A stretch of DNA of 15,461 nt from an uncultured Collinsella sp. (GTDB lineage: Bacteria; Actinomycetota; Coriobacteriia; Coriobacteriales; Coriobacteriaceae). Every line of letters starts with the position of its first letter. Position 1 is the first letter of the stretch. The notes beneath the pieces were generated by a model. That model was given only the letters and a program-made list of their open reading frames with translations. It made no database searches and was not told the origin of the DNA. Both the position numbers and the translations under genes were made by a program. Positions 1 through 6,413 of the stretch are shown here, piece by piece. The stretch is from the NCBI GenBank assembly GCA_900552185.1, contig URYT01000028.1, positions 1 through 15,461 of the forward strand. Reading direction: 5' to 3'.

Positions 1-376
1 CCTTGGCGGCGGGCGGCGTGTGACCGGGCGCGGTGGTTTTGAACACCAGGCCATCCACATGCGCACCGGCGCGCTCCATGCGCGCGCGGATGATCTCGCG
101 CAACAACGTCATTTCCTGCGTCCACGAGGGCGAGTCGAGATATACCAGCAGCTCATTGGACTCGGGCAGGTAGCGCAGGCCCGTCACATGCCGCCCCTCG
201 CGCGTGCCCGAGCACACCGCGTTCCACGCGCGATAGACCGCGCGCGACTCCTCGGCGGCCTCCATCTGCGCACGGCGCTCAGGGGTCGCAGCCGCCAGGA
301 TGCGCTGGCGCTCTGCGTTCAAAAAGCCACTGAAGGCGACCGTTTCGCTCTCGCGCTCGTAATTAGCACGTCTCAT
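1..376 (-). CDS. DUF721 / DciA-like protein, C-terminal end beyond the left edge
   Basis: An open minus-strand frame starts at the ATG at 376-374 and runs off the window; 125 residues are visible. Its start overlaps the recF stop by 14 bp, and AAGGTGG (392-386) lies 9 nt upstream, so translation is probably coupled to recF. The visible protein begins MRRANYERESETVAF, has a basic/helical N-terminal half, and then a region (RHVTGLRYLPESNELLVYLDS, followed by SWTQEMTLLREIIRARM) that fits the DUF721 pattern of a short beta hairpin followed by W..EL....I..R. Family knowledge: DUF721 genes follow recF in actinobacteria, and the family includes DciA, the ancestral loader/partner of the replicative helicase DnaB. 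The helicase role here is inference. gyrB would be the usual next gene to the left, outside the window. No anomaly is seen in the visible part. Confidence 0.75.
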   Translation of the reverse strand, partial: MRRANYERESETVAFSGFLNAERQRILAAATPERRAQMEAAEESRAVYRAWNAVCSGTREGRHVTGLRYLPESNELLVYLDSPSWTQEMTLLREIIRARMERAGAHVDGLVFKTTAPGHTPPAAK

Positions 377-1469
377 CCATGCTCACCACCTTGGCTCGAT
401 CAAGCAGGTCATCGGTAAAGTACCCCAGGTTGGTCGTGGTTATGACCGTCTGGATATCATCGCCGATCAGCCGCAGGAAAGCACCGCGGCGTTCGCCGTC
501 GAGTTCGCTCATCACGTCGTCCAAAAGCAGCAGTGGGGCGGTGCCCAGGACATCGCGAGCCACGGCCACCTCCGCCACCTTCCAGGCCAGAACCAACGTT
601 CGCTGCTGACCTTGGCTGGCAAATGAACGGGCGGAGCGACCCGCCACAGCAAACTCAATCTCGTCGCGATGCGGTCCCACCAACGTCACGCCGCGGCGAA
701 TTTCCTCGTCGGCGTGCTCATCAAGGGCAGCCAGCATGCGCTCGTACGCCCAGCCCTTCAGCTCTTCGCGATCATCGACCTGGGGCAAATCCCCCAGCGT
801 GGACGCATAGGACACGTTGGCGGCTTCACCGGACGCCACTTGCCCGTAGGCAGTACGCACATGGCCCGCCAGCCGGTCGAGCAGGGCCAACCGGTGCACG
901 AGCAGAGCCGCGCCCGCGCGGGCAATCGAATCGTTCCACGCGCCGAGCATCTCGCGGCAGCACCAGGCCTCCTTGAGCAAGGCATTACGCTGGGTCACGC
1001 AGCGACCATAGGTGCTCGCAAGATCGGCATAGCGCGCGCTCAGTTGCATGCCAAAGTCGTCGAGGGCGGCGCGGCGCACACTGGCGCCTCGCTTAACCAT
1101 GTCCAGATGGTCGGGGCAAAACAGCACGCTCGGCAGAACCCCGCGCACACCGGCGGCAGAGCATCTCTTGCCGTTGCGGCTAAACGAGCGTTTACCGTCC
1201 TCCGCGCTCAATCCCATATCAAGTACGCGGCCGTCGCCCTCGAGCCTCAGCTCGATCTTGCACGAGCCCACGCCATCATGGACGAGCTCGGCTGCGGTCG
1301 GATGCCTAAACGAGGCGCCGCTCGTCAGCAGCTGCAGCGCCTCTATGAGATTGGTCTTTCCCGCCGCGTTGGGTCCCGCAAGTATCGTCACGCCCTCGTC
1401 CAGGACAAGACGATAGCTCTCGAAACTGCGGTAGTGCGCGACGGAAAGATCGCGGGCGAACATGGTCAT
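363..1469 (-). CDS. recF: DNA replication and repair protein RecF
   Basis: This 368-residue protein has the normal RecF length. RecF is an SMC-like ATPase that acts with RecO and RecR to load RecA at single-strand gaps behind stalled forks. The Walker A motif GPNAAGKTN is at residues 32-40, the ABC/SMC signature-like SQGQQRT at 285-291, and the Walker B with D-loop, LLLLDDVMSELD, at about 313-324. The frame starts at ATG 1469; a second ATG two codons later (1463) is equally possible, because neither has a clear Shine-Dalgarno sequence. The dnaN stop lies only 9 bp upstream, so expression is probably by read-through and coupling from dnaN. The 3' end overlaps the DUF721 gene. The order dnaA-dnaN-recF is the classical bacterial origin arrangement. 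Confidence 0.97.
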   Translation of the reverse strand: MTMFARDLSVAHYRSFESYRLVLDEGVTILAGPNAAGKTNLIEALQLLTSGASFRHPTAAELVHDGVGSCKIELRLEGDGRVLDMGLSAEDGKRSFSRNGKRCSAAGVRGVLPSVLFCPDHLDMVKRGASVRRAALDDFGMQLSARYADLASTYGRCVTQRNALLKEAWCCREMLGAWNDSIARAGAALLVHRLALLDRLAGHVRTAYGQVASGEAANVSYASTLGDLPQVDDREELKGWAYERMLAALDEHADEEIRRGVTLVGPHRDEIEFAVAGRSARSFASQGQQRTLVLAWKVAEVAVARDVLGTAPLLLLDDVMSELDGERRGAFLRLIGDDIQTVITTTNLGYFTDDLLDRAKVVSMDETC

Positions 1470-1478
1470 GGCGCAGCG

Positions 1479-2582
1479 CTAGATGCGAACCGGCATGACC
1501 AGGTACAGGTAGTTGATCTTGTCGTAGGACTTGAAGATGCCCGCCTGCGAGTAGCTCTTGAGCTCCAGCGTGATCTCCTTCTCCTTGGACAGGGCATTGA
1601 GGCAGCCGAAGATGTAGTGGTAGTTGAAGGCGATGGTACCCGACTCGCCCTCGGCCTCGACATCGATCGTCTCCTGCGCAAGGTCCTGGTCATTGGAGAT
1701 GGAGGACAGGCCCATCTGCCCGTTCTCGACATCGATCTCGAACTTGACGGCGGGGTTGGCGCTCGCGATAACGGCCACGCGCTTGAGGGCGGCGTTAAAG
1801 GCGGCGACGTCGATCTTGACGCTCGTCACGCACGAATCGGGGATGAGCTGCTTGTAGTTGGGGTACACGCCCTCGATGCGGCGCGACACGTAGGTGGTGT
1901 TGCCGGCCTCGAAGACGACTTGGGTGTCGGTAGCCCCGATCATGATGGTCGCCTGGCTGTCCATGATGTTCAGTGCGTCGTTAAAGGCGTCAGCCGGAAC
2001 GTTGAGCTCAAAGGAGCCTTCGAGGGTCGAGGTCTCGACCTGCGTATCGCACACGGCCAAACGGAAGGAATCGGTCGCCACCAGGCGCACGGTGTTGTTC
2101 TCGACCTTCATGTGCACGCCACCCAGGATGGGGCGGGCCTTGTCGGTCGAGGTGACGCGCCACACGCGGCCGACCATCTCGGACAAGATATCGGTCGGCA
2201 GTTCCACGGCGCTCTCGATGGCATAGGCCGGAAACTCGGGGAAGTCATTGGCATCGAGCGTGTTCAGGCGGAACGAGCTCTTCTCGCAACCAATCAGCAC
2301 CTGACGCTCGGACAGCTCAAAGGTGACCGGGGCATCGGGGAGGGTCTTGGTGATATTGGAGAGCATCTTACAGGGGATAACCATCTCGCCCTCTTCTTCG
2401 ACATGCGCCGCGATGCGATGACGGATCGAGATGGTGTAGTTAGAGGTCTGGAATTCCAAGATGCCGTCTTGCGCCTTAACGAGCACGCCCGACAGGATGG
2501 GAAGGGTGGATGCCGAAGCGACACCCTTCATTACGACGCCGATGGCTTGTGTAAGCGAGCTCTGGCTGACGGTGAACTTCAT
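1479..2582 (-). CDS. dnaN: DNA polymerase III sliding clamp (beta subunit)
   Basis: This 367-residue protein has the usual length of the beta clamp. The clamp is a ring-shaped homodimer that tethers DNA polymerase III to the template and recruits mismatch repair, ligase and Hda-type regulators. The N-terminus (MKFTVSQSSL, then LPILSGVLV) and the C-terminus (YLYLVMPVRI) are typical, the latter being the strand that forms the hydrophobic cleft for clamp-binding peptides. The start ATG at 2582 is supported by AGAAAGG (2598-2592) 9 nt upstream. The gene follows dnaA across a 238-bp gap that holds part of the replication origin, and its leader overlaps the AT-rich segment, so origin opening and dnaN transcription may interfere. 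recF follows 9 bp after the stop. Confidence 0.98.
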   Translation of the reverse strand: MKFTVSQSSLTQAIGVVMKGVASASTLPILSGVLVKAQDGILEFQTSNYTISIRHRIAAHVEEEGEMVIPCKMLSNITKTLPDAPVTFELSERQVLIGCEKSSFRLNTLDANDFPEFPAYAIESAVELPTDILSEMVGRVWRVTSTDKARPILGGVHMKVENNTVRLVATDSFRLAVCDTQVETSTLEGSFELNVPADAFNDALNIMDSQATIMIGATDTQVVFEAGNTTYVSRRIEGVYPNYKQLIPDSCVTSVKIDVAAFNAALKRVAVIASANPAVKFEIDVENGQMGLSSISNDQDLAQETIDVEAEGESGTIAFNYHYIFGCLNALSKEKEITLELKSYSQAGIFKSYDKINYLYLVMPVRI

Positions 2583-2614
2583 CTTTTAATACCTTTCTAT
2601 AGATATAAATATCT

Positions 2615-2629
2615 TAATAATAGTAATAG
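2615..2629 (+). repeat. DnaA-trio run (TAA TAA TAG TAA TAG)
   Basis: Five consecutive triplets match the 5'-TA(A/G)-3' form of the DnaA-trio, which single-stranded-DNA-bound DnaA reads in the 3'-to-5' direction away from a DnaA box. They sit on the strand and on the side of the boxes expected from B. subtilis, with 12 bp between the last trio and the box-like nonamer at 2642-2650. The match is exact, but the triplets lie in AT-rich DNA, where TAA runs are easier to get by chance. Confidence 0.65.
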
Positions 2630-2641
2630 CACTGACGAAAC

Positions 2642-2650
2642 TGTTGATTA
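2642..2650 (-). promoter_or_regulatory. Candidate DnaA box (TAATCAACA)
   Basis: The minus-strand nonamer differs from TTATCCACA at positions 2 and 6. Position 6 is A, as in most other boxes of this window. It is the box nearest the DnaA-trio run, so it would be the anchor for filament growth. Confidence 0.45.
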
Positions 2651-2714
2651 CTCCCAAAGACGCAGGTCAGACCCAGAAAGAGAATCGACAGCAACCTGTG
2701 TGCAACGGGGGTGG

Positions 2715-2723
2715 TTTTCCACG
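2715..2723 (+). promoter_or_regulatory. Candidate DnaA box (TTTTCCACG)
   Basis: This is the only nonamer in the dnaA-dnaN gap that keeps the classical TTTTCCAC core. It differs from TTTTCCACA only in the last base. Confidence 0.55.
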
Positions 2724-2785
2724 TTCAAAACCTGCGCAAAACTTTTCATCACCGCGGGTTGGGTTTTAGACACCTTATGCCCGTG

Positions 2786-2805
2786 GTTTCGACAAGTTTT
2801 CAACA
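2786..2805 (+). promoter_or_regulatory. Tandem DnaA boxes (GTTTCGACA and TTTTCAACA) 11 bp apart
   Basis: Two same-strand nonamers at 2786-2794 and 2797-2805 are spaced by 11 bp, about one helical turn. They share the core TTTC-N-ACA. The pair is nearly duplicated at 5976-5995 in the other origin segment. The boxes lie just downstream of the dnaA stop (2821). Confidence 0.6.
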
Positions 2806-2820
2806 GGTGTCTCTATTTCC

Positions 2821-4545
2821 CTACGAGCGCAGTGTAATTTTATCGCGCAGCGACTTGAGGTCTTCGGTGACGGTGCGGTCTTCCTGGATCATCTTCTGGA
2901 CCTTTTTGTAGCTCGTGCTGACGGTCGAGTGGTTGCGGTTGCCAAATTCGGCGCCCACCGCCGTGGTCGTCATCTCGCACATCTCTATGGCCAGGTAGAT
3001 AGCGATATGGCGTGCTTTGGCGATATTGGCGTTGCGACGCGGGCCGATGAGCTCCTCGTGCGTCACGCCGTACTGCTCTTCGATGACGGACTGAACCGTC
3101 TGGACGTTGATCTTTTTGGCCGATGTGTCGAAGTACTGGCTGGCGATGGCGTCGATATCGTCAAAGGTGAGCTCCCCGCCCTCGCGCTCACGGTCGCCCG
3201 CCTCGCCGGCGCAGCGCTCGCAAAAGCTCTCGAGTTCGCGGATGTTGGTGCCCGAGACCTCGGCCATGTGTTTAAAGTGCTCGTCGGTCAGGTGTCCGCC
3301 GTCGCCCCCATAGGCCGCCAGCAGTGAGTCGTCGCCCGCCTCGGGAGCGGCGACGATGGTGTTCTCGTAATAGCGCTGCAAGATCTTGTATTTCATCTCG
3401 TAGCTGGGCTCTGCGACCAGGCAGAGCATTCCGGCGTTGAAGCGGCTGGTCAGACGCTCGTCCATGCTCAGGTCCTTGGGGGCGCGGTCTGCCGCGATGA
3501 CGACCTTCTTGTTGTTGCGGATGAACTCGTCCATGAGCTGGAAAAAGTAGTCCACACTCGCGCGCTTGCCGATGATGTTTTGGATGTCATCGATGATGAG
3601 CACGTCCACGCCGTGGTACGCCTGCATGATGGGGGCGTTGCTCTTCTTTTGACGGTCGAACTCGGTCATCAGGTCGTCCAGATATGCCTGGGAGTTGGCA
3701 TACTTGACCTTGATCTCGGGCGACTTCTCGGCGAGCTCGTTTTTGATGGCGAGCAGCAGATGGGTCTTGCCCAGCCCCGATTTGCCATAGATGAACAGGG
3801 ATGTGCATGTGCCGCGCTCGTCCGCGAGGGCGGCAAACTTGAGTGCCGAGCGATAGGCATGGCTGTTCTCGGGGCCGTAGACAAAGTTCTCAAAGGTAAA
3901 TTTTGAGTTCGCGGCGAGCGGGGCTCCATCCGTATTCTGCTCGGCCGGCACGGTCGGTGCTGGCATGGGTGAAGCGGGGGTCGCAGCTTGCGTGGATTTG
4001 GTCGGCGCTCCGCCCTTCATCTGGTTCATCATGCGACGAAAATCGTCGGCCGAGAGCGTGTTCTTGATTGCAATGCCCGAATCCGCGCCCGCCGCTGCGT
4101 CGTGAGCGATGGGCATGTGCGTGACGGGTGCGCTCGTTGACGTCGCCGCCGCGGTCGGCAACGGTGCCATGGTTTCACGGGAAACATCGCTGTGCTGGTG
4201 CTCGATTGTCGGCACGTCGTCTGCGGAGGCCGGCACCGACGGGGAAGCGGCGGGAGCCGTGGCGGGCGCCGTCGCGGCAGTGGATTCCGTCGCGGCGCCT
4301 TGCGGTGCCACGATGTCGATCGCAATCGGTGCAAAGGCGATTTCTTCCAGATAAGCCTCAATAGTCGGCTGATGCTTTTTGAGCTGCGCGATGGCAAAGC
4401 GCGAGGGGGCCTCGATCGTGAGCGTATCTTCGGTCAGGCTTATGGCGCGCGATTGCCCCAGCATGTTGATGAGGCGTGCATCTTGGCCGTCGCGCTGGCA
4501 AAAGGCGATGGCATCCCCCAGGATGATGCTTGCTTCCTCGTCCAC
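2821..4545 (-). CDS. dnaA: Chromosomal replication initiator DnaA
   Basis: DnaA binds DnaA boxes as an ATP-driven filament, opens the origin and recruits DnaB. Domain I spans residues 1-80, and an unusually long A/T/P-rich domain II spans about 81-212, which explains the length of 574 against about 450 in most bacteria. The AAA+ domain has Walker A GKSGLGKTH (254-262), Walker B VLIIDDIQ (315-322), sensor 1 (AADRAPKD), an arginine-finger segment RLTSRFNAG (364-372, where many DnaAs have RFGWG or RFEWG) and sensor 2 NIRELE (434-439). The domain IV recognition helix reads GNRNHSTV (535-542) instead of GGRDHTTV. The start is GTG at 4545 with GGGAGAG (4555-4549) just upstream. The stop of the ATPase gene is 15 bp upstream with no room for a separate promoter there, so dnaA is probably co-transcribed with it. 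Confidence 0.97.
   Translation of the reverse strand: MDEEASIILGDAIAFCQRDGQDARLINMLGQSRAISLTEDTLTIEAPSRFAIAQLKKHQPTIEAYLEEIAFAPIAIDIVAPQGAATESTAATAPATAPAASPSVPASADDVPTIEHQHSDVSRETMAPLPTAAATSTSAPVTHMPIAHDAAAGADSGIAIKNTLSADDFRRMMNQMKGGAPTKSTQAATPASPMPAPTVPAEQNTDGAPLAANSKFTFENFVYGPENSHAYRSALKFAALADERGTCTSLFIYGKSGLGKTHLLLAIKNELAEKSPEIKVKYANSQAYLDDLMTEFDRQKKSNAPIMQAYHGVDVLIIDDIQNIIGKRASVDYFFQLMDEFIRNNKKVVIAADRAPKDLSMDERLTSRFNAGMLCLVAEPSYEMKYKILQRYYENTIVAAPEAGDDSLLAAYGGDGGHLTDEHFKHMAEVSGTNIRELESFCERCAGEAGDREREGGELTFDDIDAIASQYFDTSAKKINVQTVQSVIEEQYGVTHEELIGPRRNANIAKARHIAIYLAIEMCEMTTTAVGAEFGNRNHSTVSTSYKKVQKMIQEDRTVTEDLKSLRDKITLRS
4171..4186. promoter_or_regulatory. parS: Degenerate parS-like site inside dnaA
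   Basis: GGTTTCACGGGAAACA matches the perfect parS of this window (TGTTTCACGTGAAACA) at 14 of 16 positions, with changes at positions 1 and 10. It lies in the disordered domain II part of dnaA (codons around 121-125, VSRET), where the protein sequence is weakly constrained. Imperfect parS sites are known near origins in other bacteria; ParB binding here is inferred. Confidence 0.5.
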
Positions 4546-4560
4546 TGTCTCTCCCGTTCT

Positions 4561-5913
4561 TTAGCTCTGAGCTCGCACGCGAGCGGCGCCGAGTTCGGTC
4601 AGATGGTATTTCTGGCCATGCTTGATGACCAAGCCGGCCTGCGCCAAGTCATTGAGCGTGCGTGACCAAGTGGGGGCCGAGTTTCCAAACGCCCTCGCCA
4701 GATCGGTTGCACCGCACGCTTGATTTTGCGCCAGATAGCCTAGCGCGGCGTTGCCGCGATCGCTTACGAACACGTCCGGTTGTGGCTGCGCATGCTGATT
4801 TGCTGCATTAGGATACATCATTTGAGCTGCTGGTTGTTGAGAACTCTGCATCGGCGGCATTTGCTGTTGAAAACTTTGAGGCCACTGTTGGTAAGGCTGC
4901 GGAGGCATCTGCTGGGCCCAGGGGTTGTACTGCTGCTGCGGCATCTGCTGGTACGGCTGCTGATATCCCTGCTGGTACTGCTGCGGGAACTGCTGGCCAT
5001 ACCCCAGTGGCGGCATCTGCTGATATGGATATCCCTGCTGGTACGGCTGATAGCCCATTTGCTGGCCACCCGGTGCCCCCGTCGCCTGCTGCATTGCTGC
5101 TGCATCCTGATCCGCCGGCGGCATGGTCTCTGGCATGTTTGGCGGCATCGACATCGATGTCGCCTGGGGCTCTTGTGTAGGAAGCATTCCGGGCTGCTGC
5201 ATCTGCCCCACGGGGGGCTGCATCTGCTGCGTTGCCATGGGCTGCTGCGCAAAAGCTCCCGGCAGGGGATATGTGGGCTGCTCCGTCTCGGGCCGCACGG
5301 CAGCACCGCGTCCGCCGGCACGCTCGATTTCCTGCACGCGTTTAGGGTTCAGGCTTACCGTAACCACGGTGCCGTTGCCCATGTTGTCCTCGATGGATAC
5401 GGCACCGCCGGCGTTTTCCAAATACTCCTGCACCATGGGAAACCCTGCTCCGGTTCCACGGATATAGCGCTTCATCTTGCTGTTTGCGCTGGTAACGCCA
5501 AAGTCGAAAGCGCGTTCCTTGTCGTCGATGCCGGGTCCTTGGTCAGCAAAGCGGATGGTGTCTCCGCCGTCCAGAATCGAGATGATGGGCTCTGCAAAGT
5601 GTGCGTGGATAAAGTTTTCGACAATCTCGCGGATGACCATGAGCGAGATATGGCCACCTTGTTCTTTCATGCACTGGTAGACGGTGTTGGTCGTCTCTTC
5701 CAAATACGTGCGGACATCTTGCGGATCAATGACGATCACACGCGGTGTCGACAGCATGTCGTCATAGACGGCGATGCGCGCGGCGTACATGGCTTTTGGC
5801 GCCTGCGTTGTCGTCTGTTCACCTTCGTCACGCTCTTCGCGCACGCCGGTGATGTGCTCGTTGTCGGGTGCCGGGTCTCCGGAATCGACCATGGTGTAAA
5901 AGTCGTCAGACAT
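4561..5913 (-). CDS. GHKL-type ATPase with Q/P-rich linker and winged-helix domain, upstream of dnaA
   Basis: I do not recognise this 450-residue protein as a characterised family. Residues 1-45 are acidic and probably disordered. Residues about 55-190 form a histidine-kinase-like (GHKL) ATP-binding domain: N-box REIVENFIHA with N100, G1 box DQGPGI (124-129), a lid with GTGAGF (153-158), and GNGTVVTV (179-186). No phospho-acceptor H-box, membrane segment or sensor domain is visible, so it resembles stand-alone ATPases such as SpoIIAB/RsbW more than a full sensor kinase. Residues about 210-380 are a Q/P/M/Y-rich low-complexity tract. Residues about 386-445 look like a winged helix (ALGYLAQNQACGATDLARAF, then LAQAGLVIKHGQKYHLT). 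The gene starts between the two origin segments and ends 15 bp before dnaA. Inference: a DNA-binding or DnaA-interacting regulator of initiation, or an anti-sigma-like switch. Its start has only a weak ribosome site. Confidence 0.85.
   Translation of the reverse strand: MSDDFYTMVDSGDPAPDNEHITGVREERDEGEQTTTQAPKAMYAARIAVYDDMLSTPRVIVIDPQDVRTYLEETTNTVYQCMKEQGGHISLMVIREIVENFIHAHFAEPIISILDGGDTIRFADQGPGIDDKERAFDFGVTSANSKMKRYIRGTGAGFPMVQEYLENAGGAVSIEDNMGNGTVVTVSLNPKRVQEIERAGGRGAAVRPETEQPTYPLPGAFAQQPMATQQMQPPVGQMQQPGMLPTQEPQATSMSMPPNMPETMPPADQDAAAMQQATGAPGGQQMGYQPYQQGYPYQQMPPLGYGQQFPQQYQQGYQQPYQQMPQQQYNPWAQQMPPQPYQQWPQSFQQQMPPMQSSQQPAAQMMYPNAANQHAQPQPDVFVSDRGNAALGYLAQNQACGATDLARAFGNSAPTWSRTLNDLAQAGLVIKHGQKYHLTELGAARVRAQS
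4840..5058 (-). repeat. Q/P/Y/M-rich low-complexity coding tract
   Basis: This part of the ATPase gene encodes residues about 286-358, built from irregular YQQ, QQMP, GYQQ and PQQQ units, with many CAG and CCG codons (seen as ctg/cgg on the plus strand). The composition is like prion-like or phase-separating segments, with few charged residues. DNA repeats of this sort are prone to length change between strains. Confidence 0.8.
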
Positions 5914-6156
5914 GCCGCTCGCAATCTTTCAAAAGGTTTCGAACAAATAGTAGCTCACCGTGCAACGTTTCTCATCTTTCGACAACTTTTCAAAACTTGT
6001 TGAAAACTTTGGAAAACGGGTGAAAAGTTCTCAACATTGCCAACATGGCCTGTTGAAAACTCGATGAAATATCGTGAAAGGTTGCCATGAGGCGCAAATT
6101 TCGGTTGTGCTTATGGGGGAACCGTGTGAACTGCGCAACCTTTTACCTTTGATTTC
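5914..6156. other. oriC: Probable replication origin, upstream DnaA-box cluster
   Basis: Transcription diverges here: minus-strand genes lie to the left and plus-strand genes to the right. DnaA-box-like nonamers are dense: CTTTCGACA (5976-5984, +), TTTTCAAAA (5987-5995, +), TTTTCAACA (5998-6006, -), TTTTCCAAA (6008-6016, -), TTTTCACCC (6018-6026, -), TTCTCAACA (6028-6036, +), TTTTCAACA (6051-6059, -) and CTTTCACGA (6072-6080, -). The three minus-strand boxes from 5998 to 6026 repeat at exactly 10 bp, one helical turn. An 8-bp inverted repeat AAAGGTTG/CAACCTTT flanks 6077-6143. No run of TAA/TAG triplets longer than two is seen, so opening more likely happens in the dnaA-dnaN gap. By analogy with the bipartite Bacillus origin, this would be the initiator-loading or regulatory half. 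Confidence 0.75.
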
Positions 6157-6186
6157 TTGACATTTGAACATTGATTTCCCTACAAT
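6157..6186 (+). promoter_or_regulatory. Promoter of the rpmH operon
   Basis: A perfect -35 box TTGACA (6157-6162) is followed after 18 bp by a near-perfect -10 box TACAAT (6181-6186). Transcription should start near 6193, giving a leader of about 65 nt before the rpmH ATG. It would drive rpmH-rnpA-yidD and probably yidC and jag. Confidence 0.8.
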
Positions 6187-6212
6187 CTTCAAGCTCACGT
6201 GTCTATATCTGC

Positions 6213-6230
6213 GTCCGCGTCCCCGCGGAC
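6213..6230 (+). promoter_or_regulatory. Hairpin in the rpmH mRNA leader
   Basis: GTCCGCG (6213-6219) pairs perfectly with CGCGGAC (6224-6230) around a 4-nt loop TCCC. No T-run follows, so it is not an intrinsic terminator. It ends 14 nt before the AGGAGG ribosome site and could act in mRNA stability or translational control of rpmH; function is unknown. Confidence 0.6.
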
Positions 6231-6258
6231 ACTCGAAATGCAGCAGGAGGAACTTAAG

Positions 6259-6393
6259 ATGAAGCGTACGTATCAGCCTAATAAGCGTAAGCGTGCCAAG
6301 ACCCATGGCTTCCGTGCCCGTATGGCCACTAAGGGTGGTCGTGCCGTGCTCGCCCGTCGTCGCGCCAAGGGCCGCAAGCGTCTCACTGTCTAG
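6259..6393 (+). CDS. rpmH: 50S ribosomal protein L34
   Basis: This 44-residue, extremely basic protein (MKRTYQPNKRKRAKTHGF..., ending GRKRLTV) is a full-length L34, a component of the large ribosomal subunit. The start is the ATG at 6259, fixed by a consensus AGGAGG (6245-6250) 8 nt upstream; a longer reading from 6199 would run through the leader hairpin and is not real. It is the first gene of the conserved rpmH-rnpA-yidD-yidC-jag cluster beside the origin, preceded by a strong promoter. Confidence 0.98.
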   Translation: MKRTYQPNKRKRAKTHGFRARMATKGGRAVLARRRAKGRKRLTV

Positions 6394-6413
6394 CAGCGAT
6401 ACACACATCTCGC

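Larger units (their letters stand above)
2583..2820. other. oriC: Probable replication origin, dnaA-dnaN part with unwinding element
   Basis: This gene-free stretch of 238 bp has the layout known from the Bacillus unwinding region. Reading from dnaA toward dnaN, it contains a group of DnaA-box-like nonamers (2797-2805, 2786-2794, 2743-2751, 2715-2723), a reverse box at 2642-2650, a 12-bp mixed spacer, five DnaA-trio triplets (2629-2615) and then DNA that is 83% AT (39 of 47 bases, 2583-2629) inside otherwise GC-rich sequence. The 20-bp segment TTTCGACAAGTTTTCAACAG (2787-2806) recurs with three differences in the other origin segment at 5977-5996. The AT-rich part is the best candidate for initial strand separation. 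Assignment rests on pattern and gene context; GC-skew and marker-frequency data are not available. Confidence 0.78.

Noticed and set aside
669..2837. A 722-codon open frame on the plus strand
   Set aside because: It lies antisense to recF and dnaN and runs through the origin gap. Its product is compositionally odd (H/G/D/V-rich) with no domain. Both minus-strand genes are certain, so it is a high-GC shadow.
4780..6003. A 407-codon plus-strand open frame, L/R/H-rich
   Set aside because: It is the mirror of the CAG/CCG-rich coding tract of the ATPase gene and extends into the DnaA-box cluster. The leucine/arginine runs come from the reverse complement of the Q-rich codons.
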